Positions 35,791 through 43,000 of a DNA stretch of 64,000 nucleotides are shown here, piece by piece. Numbering within the stretch: the stretch's first letter is position 1; each line of letters begins with the position of its first letter. Under the pieces are notes generated by a model. That model did not search any database. It worked only from the letters and a program-made list of their open reading frames with translations, and was not told the origin of the DNA. The stretch comes from Laspinema palackyanum D2a (GTDB taxonomy: Bacteria; Cyanobacteriota; Cyanobacteriia; Cyanobacteriales; Laspinemataceae). Location of the stretch: assembly GCA_025370845.1 (NCBI GenBank), contig JAMXFF010000032.1, forward strand, positions 31,425 through 95,424, written 5' to 3'. The position numbers were made by a program, and so were the translations under genes.

Positions 35791-36891
35791 TTAATTGTGT
35801 TCTGTGGCTTGGATCGATCGCACTACAGCAGCCGCAGCCCGATCGCCGATCAACTTCTCCTGATCGTACCCCAGCACCAGCTCCCACGCCTCCTGTGGGT
35901 ATCTATCAACCAGCGGAATCGCCACTTCATCCAACATCCAGCGACCGTGACGTTCATCTTCTTTGATGTGCAGTTCCCAATAACCCATCGCAGCCTGGGA
36001 GAGGCCCAGACGCTGGGCGGCAGCTAGATAATTGCGGTAAGCGACGGGCCCGGCCACCTCAAAATAAGTGAGTCCGCCGTTGTAGCGCAGAAAATGGCGC
36101 TTGCGTTCGGTAAGCAGGAAGTTGTGATTAATGCCGCAGAGGACTTGCCAAGGCACTAAATCGAAGTAGGCTTCTGGTTCCGTACTCATATCGAATTCAG
36201 CCAGCATTTGAGCAAAAAAGGTCGAGTGCTTGCGGGGGAGGCGACCGCCGCCGTATTCTTCGAGCAGCACTCGGGTAAGGGTGCACTGAATTTCGTTGCC
36301 AGCGCCACCGAGGATGCGAGAAAGGCGGCTGGCTTCAACTAAACCATCGAAAGAGGCGATCGCCAGCAGGTGTCTGTATCCGGCTGCTGTCATCTGTTCG
36401 CGCATATAGCGATCGCTCTGGTTCAAAGGTGGATCGACATCGGCGGCGGCGCGATCGCGCAGCGCTTGCTTGACCGACGGCAATTTTTGCAGCGATGCAA
36501 CGTCGATTTGCGCGATTTCCCACTCTTGCCAGGGTTCCTCAATGCGATCGCGCACCGAACGCAAATACTGCGATCGTTCGTTGTTGTAGCGGCGTAAATC
36601 GTCGTACCAAAACAAGTTGAGGCGGTTGATGCGGTAAAGCACTCGCTGCAAGAAGCGGTGAGCGGCCTCATCCCCTGGTTCCTGTTGGTAAGCCGATTGA
36701 ATTGCATCGGCGATCGCGCTTTCAAAATCGCTAACAAGTAACGGTTTTGTCGCCACCATCTTGTCTAAATCCTCGACTTCTAGCAAATCGACAAATTGCC
36801 GCTCGGCTGCTTCATAATTGGGGAGTAAGGATTGCTTTTTGGAAAGACTCGGCGAGTGTGAAGAAGGAAGTATCTCTATCGTGTTTGGCAT
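35791..36891 (-). CDS. Iron-containing redox enzyme (haem-oxygenase-like diiron fold)
   Basis: The protein has 366 aa. From about residue 165 it is all-helical, with the family pattern of haem-oxygenase-like diiron oxidases: NEIQ and LLEEYGGG (Glu200, Glu211, Glu212), KHSTFF (His222), and the closing helix YWELHIKEDERHGRWM with Glu306, His308, Asp312 and His315 as candidate iron ligands. Members such as UndA, BesC, SznF and CADD use O2 and a labile diiron site for oxidative cleavage or N-oxygenation. The N-terminal 160 residues are a helical extension without a recognised domain. The substrate is unknown; the neighbouring methyltransferase makes a small biosynthetic pair possible. No shared promoter, as the genes converge. 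Confidence 0.82.
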   Translation of the reverse strand: MPNTIEILPSSHSPSLSKKQSLLPNYEAAERQFVDLLEVEDLDKMVATKPLLVSDFESAIADAIQSAYQQEPGDEAAHRFLQRVLYRINRLNLFWYDDLRRYNNERSQYLRSVRDRIEEPWQEWEIAQIDVASLQKLPSVKQALRDRAAADVDPPLNQSDRYMREQMTAAGYRHLLAIASFDGLVEASRLSRILGGAGNEIQCTLTRVLLEEYGGGRLPRKHSTFFAQMLAEFDMSTEPEAYFDLVPWQVLCGINHNFLLTERKRHFLRYNGGLTYFEVAGPVAYRNYLAAAQRLGLSQAAMGYWELHIKEDERHGRWMLDEVAIPLVDRYPQEAWELVLGYDQEKLIGDRAAAAVVRSIQATEHN

Positions 36892-37150
36892 GGAATCAAG
36901 TTATGCTAAATCTAATTATTGTGCTGCCTATCCCAACAGCCAACCGTTCCAGATTGCTGAGGATTATGGCTACTTCATTTCACGATAGCGAACCAGTCAG
37001 CCGCATACACCCTTCCATTGATAGAGATTTGATCGCTACCGTCTCATACCCTAACCTCGATAATTCTCGGTTCGTTACTTCTATAACCGGCGCGGACCAA
37101 ATCTGCCAAAAGAGTACCCAAAGCCAATCCGACAACAACTGCAACTAAGA

Positions 37151-37270
37151 GTGGATCCGGCAGTAGCGGATCCAGTGCTGAGGCAACTCAAGGCCCCCGG
37201 TCCTGAGTTCAGGGCAATTTTCAATACCCACCACCACTGGGATCATGTGGGGGGTAATCTGAGATCTTGC
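37151..37270 (+). pseudogene. gloB: Fragment of hydroxyacylglutathione hydrolase (glyoxalase II)
   Basis: About 38 codons read DPAVADPVLRQLKAPGPEF and RAIFNTHHHWDHVGGNL. HHHWDH is the metal-binding THxHxDH motif of metallo-beta-lactamase-fold glyoxalase II, and the preceding DP...VL..L is its usual context. Everything before and after has been lost, so this is a relic without activity. Confidence 0.8.
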
Positions 37271-37320
37271 ACCAGTGGCAACACCGGGCGGAGGATTAAT
37301 CAAGCCCCTAACAGCGTGCA

Positions 37321-37388
37321 TTCGGTTGAAACCGACTGCAAGTCTTATGCTGTGGTGTTTTTAGTCCTCTTTAGACGACTTAAGCTAT
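37321..37388. repeat. Dispersed repeat related to 16901-16972
   Basis: TCGGTTGAAACCGACTGCAA, then GTCTTATGCTGTGGTGTTTT and TAGTC...GACTTAAGCTAT, follow the same order as in the element downstream of leuS (GAAAGTCTTATTCAGTGGGG and so on). The second hairpin has decayed (CCTCTTTAGACGAC). Confidence 0.65.
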
Positions 37389-37419
37389 TAGGGGATTGCA
37401 AAATATAAATCCTCCAAAC

Positions 37420-37481
37420 GTTTGTAGTGACTCCGTTACTGAGTCATCTTTAAAGAAACCCCTAAAGGGGTTACTACGAAC
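37420..37481. repeat. Inverted pair of REP-like units with different stems
   Basis: The left unit is GTTTGTAGTGACTC-cgttact-GAGTCA. The right unit, read on the minus strand, is GTTCGTAGTAACCCCTTTAGGGGTT. Both have GTAG at the foot of a hairpin, like the arrays at 10262-10483 and 10578-10715, but the stem bases differ on both sides and still pair. Confidence 0.7.
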
Positions 37482-37808
37482 TTTTGCAGGTTTTATTTTT
37501 TGGAGTTCCCTTAAACGATTGGCGGCCGGTTGTTGCAACTGCTATATGGAATGTCTCCGCAAGTTTTTTGGCTGAAGCAAGTATTTTTTTAAAGGGCTAC
37601 AAACCTTGAACTCTAAGATAAGATTTTCAGCTATTTTCTGTAGAAGGGAATCTATTACTGCCTCCAGCGGAGTAAGCACTCAAAAAGCCGGAAAACTCCG
37701 GTTACAGTGAGCACCCTCGTTCCCATAGATTTTTTATAAAATCGCTGAAACCCCTTATGGGCAAAAGTTTTAAAAAAATAAAAAGTCAGCAATTAAACCT
37801 GGGGAATA

Positions 37809-38294
37809 TGGGTTTTAGTGGAGATTTATTTATTTGAAATGGGCATTGAGTTCATTCCTATTGGAAATGCAACGCGGGAGTCAGAAACTAAGGGGGTGTG
37901 CTTTGAACCGGATGAATCCTATTATATTAGACCTCTTGCAAAATTCTTTAAAGCCGATTGGCGTTCTTAAGGGGGGGAAAGGGGGATCAATCCTTTTTTT
38001 TGCAAGAGGTCTATTGGCGATCGCCAATCTCATCCCGATTTAGCCATTGAAGTGGTCATCAGCAGTGGCAATCCCAAAAAACTGGAAAAATATAAGCCAT
38101 TTGAAATTACAGAAGTCGGGTTTGGGGAAAATAACCAACTTGCGCTCAACCGCTTTCGTGGGGAAGACTAGGAGCAAATTTTGACAAGCGAATTGTTCCC
38201 TGATTTGAATATTGAATTGCTGGTCCGTTCTGTGCAACTGCCTTCGCGTCTTCAGGCTAGAAATGAATTCATTCAAGGGATTCATCCGCAGTAA
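37809..38294 (+). pseudogene. Uma2-family nuclease gene, interrupted, copy 2
   Basis: This is a paralogue of the broken gene at 33732-34196. EMGIEFIPIGNATRESETKG and VCFEPDESYY run up to 37928, where the 84-bp TIR element is inserted; the gene resumes with GDRQSHPDLAIEV-like sequence at 38016, KKLEKYKPFEI, and ends with ELFPDLNIELLVRSVQLPSR and a TAA at 38292-38294. The 5' third is missing, a frameshift lies near 37815, and the middle is deleted. It is a pseudogene, valuable because it records the insertion of the element. Confidence 0.85.
37929..38012. mobile_element. Short TIR element, AGACCTC family, copy 2, inside a Uma2 pseudogene
   Basis: This 84-bp element has 15-bp perfect ends AGACCTCTTGCAAAA and their complement. 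It is flanked by ATT on both sides (37926-37928 and 38013-38015). The uninterrupted paralogue at about 34052-34065 reads TATATTGGCGATCGC, which is exactly the sequence left when the element and one ATT are removed. The target duplication is therefore 3 bp. Confidence 0.88.
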
Positions 38295-38521
38295 ATCCTC
38301 GACTACTTCGGCTGATTACAAACTCCCTGGATTCGATGTCTGACTTGGAAATAAAAGGTTTTCATGGGATGCTGTTGGGATTAAATGGATTGAGGTCTAC
38401 CGACTGAGGCTCCGGTGCGCTAACCTGGCAGGGAAGGTACCGATTTTGTCTGTAGGGCAGATTTAGGCGTTATCTAACCCGCTGCTATCCCTACTTTTTG
38501 TTCTGAGGAGATCTACCAAGA

Positions 38522-39790
38522 ATGACGGTTTCAACAGTTGCGGCAAAAGGGCGAGAACAACAAGAGAAGCAGATTGCCCGGTTTATTAAAGTGGGTTTGA
38601 TGGGGTCAGCGGTGGTGCATCTGGCGGCCCTGGCATTTGTGATGCCTTTGATTAATTTAAAATCCGACGGAACTGAGGACCCGATTGAATTTATTGTGTT
38701 GGAAGAGTCTACACCGACACCGGAAGAGTTGATGCCGGAATCGGAGGCCAGAGAATCTCCCACCCCAGAGGCGATCGCCCAACCCGAGGCCAGAGAATCT
38801 CCCACCCCAGAGGCGATCGCCCAACCCGAGGCCAGAGAATCTCCCACCCCAGAACCCACTCCGGAACTGATGCCGGAACCTTCGGCGATCGCCTCTGCTA
38901 CCCTAGAACCCGAGGCCAGAGAATCTGCCACCCCAGAACCCACTCCGGAACTGATGCCGGAGCCCGAGGTCATAGAATCTCCCACCCCGGACCCCATTGA
39001 GGAACTGATGTCGGAAGCTGAGGCCCTGGATGCAGCGCAGGAAACCGCAGTCGCCGAAGTACCCGAAGCGATCGCCACGCCGAGCTCGGATTTGCAGGCA
39101 GAACCCTTATCCACACAGAGGCCCCCGGAACCTATTGAAGACCAGGCCCCGATGCCGCCCCAGGAGATGTCTCCCTTTATGAATTCTTCCCCTTTGGACC
39201 CTGGGCATAATTCCAGAATTACGAATTCTCAGGACATCCCACCGGGTTCGATGGTGACGGAATCCGTTACTCCAGAACGACTGCCCCAGGTCCCCGACGT
39301 CAAGATTGTTCAGGAAACGTGGGGAGGGCCCTCCCCGGTTAGATATGAATCGCCGTTCAATCCAGGGGTGATTGTCACGGGGGAATCCGAGGACCCCTTT
39401 GAGTCGAATCTCGATCGCCTGTCGGAACCCTCGAACGAAACTGAGGTTACTCCCGAGGAAAACGAGGGTCGATTCCCCGGGGTTGAGGCGGATTCCTCCC
39501 TAGGCGAAACGAGAGATTTGGGAGATGAGTCGGGACTCGAAGAAATCGCCTGTCGTCGTTGCGATCCGCCCCCCTATCCCCAGATGGCCCTAGATAATGC
39601 CTGGGAAGGAACGGTGATTGTGATGGCCGATATTGCCCCGGATGGGACGGTGATTTCAGCGACAATTCAGCAGTCTAGCGGTTATGATATCCTCGATGAT
39701 GCTGCTCAGAGGCAAGTCAAAACTTGGCAATTCGACCCTTCAGAACAGGGTCAACAGGGGCGGGTGATTCCAGTCCTGTTTGCACTTTAA
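38522..39790 (+). CDS. TonB-like energy transducer
   Basis: The protein has 422 aa. A single transmembrane helix (about residues 25-45, VGLMGSAVVHLAALAFVM) includes the H that is typical of TonB helices. A long Pro/Glu/Thr-rich periplasmic spacer follows, built partly from 14-residue repeats (EARESPTPEAIAQP); the DNA repeat is 42 bp (38744, 38786, 38828) and each contains a HIP1 octamer. The C-terminal domain (about 345-422) is TonB-type: PPPYPQMALDNAWEGTVIV, APDGTVISATIQQSSG and AAQRQVKTWQFDP. It would pass the proton-motive force from an ExbBD motor to outer-membrane receptors; neither is in the window. TGAGGAG stands 12 bases upstream of the ATG. Confidence 0.88.
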   Translation: MTVSTVAAKGREQQEKQIARFIKVGLMGSAVVHLAALAFVMPLINLKSDGTEDPIEFIVLEESTPTPEELMPESEARESPTPEAIAQPEARESPTPEAIAQPEARESPTPEPTPELMPEPSAIASATLEPEARESATPEPTPELMPEPEVIESPTPDPIEELMSEAEALDAAQETAVAEVPEAIATPSSDLQAEPLSTQRPPEPIEDQAPMPPQEMSPFMNSSPLDPGHNSRITNSQDIPPGSMVTESVTPERLPQVPDVKIVQETWGGPSPVRYESPFNPGVIVTGESEDPFESNLDRLSEPSNETEVTPEENEGRFPGVEADSSLGETRDLGDESGLEEIACRRCDPPPYPQMALDNAWEGTVIVMADIAPDGTVISATIQQSSGYDILDDAAQRQVKTWQFDPSEQGQQGRVIPVLFAL

Positions 39791-39823
39791 AGCGGTTATG
39801 TTGCCCAGAACAGAGGAAGAGGA

Positions 39824-39925
39824 ATGATGGACAGTGGAAATTGGCAGGAGTGGGTAACGGTTTGGGGTTATTTGGGCTTTACCTTGTTCATTATGGGCTG
39901 CATTTGGGTAGCGGGGAAACGATAG
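39824..39925 (+). CDS. Predicted 33-aa single-span membrane peptide
   Basis: ATG 39824 is preceded by AGAGGAAGAGGA, a strong ribosome site. The 33 residues start MMDSGNWQEW, cross the membrane once with VWGYLGFTLFIMGCIWVA and end in GKR, so the tail is positive (inside). It lies 33 bases after the TonB-like gene on the same strand and 76 bases before the PAS kinase. I recognise no family. The strong ribosome site, the clean hydrophobic helix and the position support a real gene; the length makes chance possible. Confidence 0.5.
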   Translation: MMDSGNWQEWVTVWGYLGFTLFIMGCIWVAGKR

Positions 39926-40001
39926 GCGATCGCGGGAATGCGATCGCTGATGGGTGCGTTTGAAGAAATCGCAAAAGTCGCTACCCAGTCTGGCGTAGAC
40001 A

Positions 40002-43000
40002 ATGCCAAAATTGAAGTTAGAGACTGGCTTACTCATTCGACCCTATTCTGCAATGAAACACCATCACGAAGCCCTCGACGGCAGCGAATGGCGATCGCAT
40101 CAACTTCTGGCAGCCCTTCCCGTGGGGGTGGCCCTGATTAACCCCGAGGGCAACCTCGCTTATATGAATCATTATTTCCAACAGTTGCTGGGGGCAGAGA
40201 TTTTGTCTGGGGAGGACAACCCCGGACCGAGGATGCCTTCCTGGGGAGGTCCTCACCCTTGGCGGCGATCGCTCTTAGGAGAACCTCTGACCATTGAGAC
40301 CCTCCACCGGACTCACCAGGGTGAAAAAATTGCCCTAGAACTGCGATCGGTTCCGGTTTGGGATGAGAAGGGCGCAATTACCGGCGCACTGATGACGGTG
40401 GCGCAGATTGGCGATCGCCTCGGCACTATGCACGAGGGACCTGAGCCGAACTCCCTTGAACAGGTAGGGACTACGACACCGGATCAACTCAGTTGTAATA
40501 AATTTTGTACAACGGTTCTGGAACATCCCGATACCTTTATCTATTGCGCTAAAGTCTCCAGAAGTCGCCCTTGGCAGTATCAATACTGTTCTCCCAGTGC
40601 CGAGGCCATTTTTGGCTATACCTCAACCGAGTTTTTAACCCAACCGGAGTTATGGCTTTCGCACATTGACCCAAAAGAGAGAGCGGCAGTCGTTCAACCG
40701 GCCTTAGCACAACTCAATGGCGGAGATTTTCTAACATTAGAGTATCGATTTCAGCATAAAAATGGCAGTTGGCGCTGGATTTCCCAGACCTTTACGGTGC
40801 AACCCGAGGCGACGACGGATGCCTGGGGGGTGACGGGAATTGCCTTAGATATTACCGAACGCAAACAGGCTGATAAAGCCCTGCGGGACAGTAAACAGCG
40901 CTATGCGGCACTGGCTAACGCTTCACCTGTGGGGATTTTTCGCACGGATCTCCAGGGCAATTGTCTCTATGGGAACGATCGCAGTTTTGAAATGATTGGC
41001 TTATCGGAAGCTGAGTCAATGGGACCGGGGTGGATGAGCCGGTTACACCCACAGGACCGCGATCTGGTAATGACGGCTTGGTTGAATTTTGTCCAGCAGG
41101 GGGTTCCGTTTAATTGTGAGTACCGCTTTTTGCGACCCGATAGCACCATCGTTTGGGTCGTCGGACAAGCGGGAATTGAAAAAGATGCAGAAGGCAATCC
41201 TGTGGGGTATGTTGGCACGATTACGGATATCACCGCCCGCAAACAAGCCCAAGCCGCATTGCAACTCTCAGAGGAACGACTCCAAGCCTTGTTAGAGAAT
41301 GCCTCGGTACTGATTTCCAGTGTCCGGTTGTATGGCGATCGCACCTGGGAGTATGAGTATATCTCCCCGGGGGCTGCTGCCTTGGTCGGATTCACCGCGT
41401 CAGAACTGTTAGCTGAACCGGACCTCTGGCTATCGCGGTTGCCGAGGGAGGATTTAGATGCGGTTGTGGTTAATTTAGAACGGGTCTTGGCGGAAAAGGA
41501 ACTCGAAGTCGAATATCGGTTTCGGCATAAAAACGGTGAGTTGCGGTGGTTATTACAAACCCTAATTTCCCGATGGGATGAAGGGGCAAACTGCTGGATG
41601 ATTACCGGCGTCACTCGGGATATTACTGAACGTAAACAAGCAGAACAACTACTGGCTGATTACAATCAGACTTTGGAAATGCAAGTGCGCGATCGCACCG
41701 CTGAACTCGCCCAAATCAATCAACGCTTAGAGCAAGAAATCCGCGATCGTCAGAAAATTGAAGCCTCCCTCCGCAAAAACGAACAGACTTTATCCGCCAT
41801 TCTGGAAAATGTTGGGGCCTGCATTTACATCAAAAATTTAAACAGTCAATATACTTACATGAATCGCGTTGGGGTCGAATGGCTGGGGGGAGTTAAATCT
41901 GAAGTGATCGGCTTTGATGATTTTAAGTTTTTCTCCCCAGAAATGGCCCAGTTCATGCAAGAAAGAGACCGAGAAGTGATTCAAACTGGCTCAATTATCC
42001 AATCTTTTGATATTGGCTTTGTTCAACATCCCAACGAATTACATCACTATTTAACCATCAAAGTTCCTCTGAAAAATCCCGATGGTAGCATCTATGCCAT
42101 CTGTGGAATTTCCACAGATATAACAGAACTCAAACAAACTGAAAAAGCCCTGCGTTTAAGCGAAGAACGGATTCAAGCCCTTTTAAATGCCATTCCCGAT
42201 ATGATGTTCCGGCAACGGATTGATGGAACCTATCTGGATGTCCAGTTTCAAGAGCAGATTTTTAATCTCCCCGCGCAAGAGCTAATCGGCAGAAATTTGC
42301 GCGAGTTTCCCATGCCTGAATCCATCCAAACGGATTTGTTTGAGCGGTTTCAGCGGGCGGTGCAAACCGGAACCTTGCAAACTTACGAACATGAACTGGA
42401 ACAAGAGGATGGGGTACATAGCTACGAAGCGCGCATTGTTAAAAGTGCGGTAGATGAGGTGGTTTGTATCGTCCGAGATGTCACGGAACGCAAGCGTGCA
42501 GAAGCGGCTTTACATGAAAGCGAAGAACGGTATCGTTCAGTCATTGCAGCGATGGCAGAAGGGGTTGTCTTACAGGAAGCCAGCGGAGAAATTCGCACTT
42601 GCAATGCCAGTGCTGAACGGATTCTGGGGTTATCTGAGGAACAAATGACGGGAAAAACTTCCCTAGACCCCGGCTGGCGAGCGATTCGGGAAGATGGGTC
42701 TCCGTTTCCTGGACATCAACATCCAGCAATGGTGACCCTAGGAAGCGGGGAACCTTGTGCGAATGTGATCATGGGGGTATATAAACCCGATGGCAGTTTA
42801 ACCTGGATTTCTATCAACTCCCAACCGTTATTTCACCGGGGAGAAGACCGGCCAAGGGCGGTGGTAGCCTCATTTTCTGACATTACCGATCGCTTTGAGG
42901 CGCAACAAGCCCTCCGCCATAGTGAGGCCCGCTATCGGGCCATTTTAGAGGACCAAACTGAGCTGATTGTGCGATTTCTGCCCGATGGCATGGTTACCTT

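Larger units (their letters stand above)
36892..37808. other. Decayed intergenic region with gene scraps and repeats
   Basis: No intact gene lies in these 917 bases. They hold a gloB scrap (37151-37270), a relative of the leuS-downstream repeat (37321-37388) and an inverted REP-like pair (37420-37481). The remainder from 37490 to 37800 is A/T-rich and featureless. Confidence 0.5.

Noticed and set aside
36747..37148. 133-codon frame across the start of the diiron-protein gene
   Set aside because: It overlaps the conserved gene antisense and then runs through featureless sequence, with no motif.
38491..39114. 207-codon Ser/Gly-rich frame opposite the TonB-like gene
   Set aside because: It is the complement of the Pro/Glu repeat spacer; the plus strand has a transmembrane helix and TonB domain.
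39724..39963. 79-codon frame overlapping the 3' end of the TonB-like gene
   Set aside because: It overlaps in a different frame; the 33-aa frame at 39824 has a far better ribosome site and composition.
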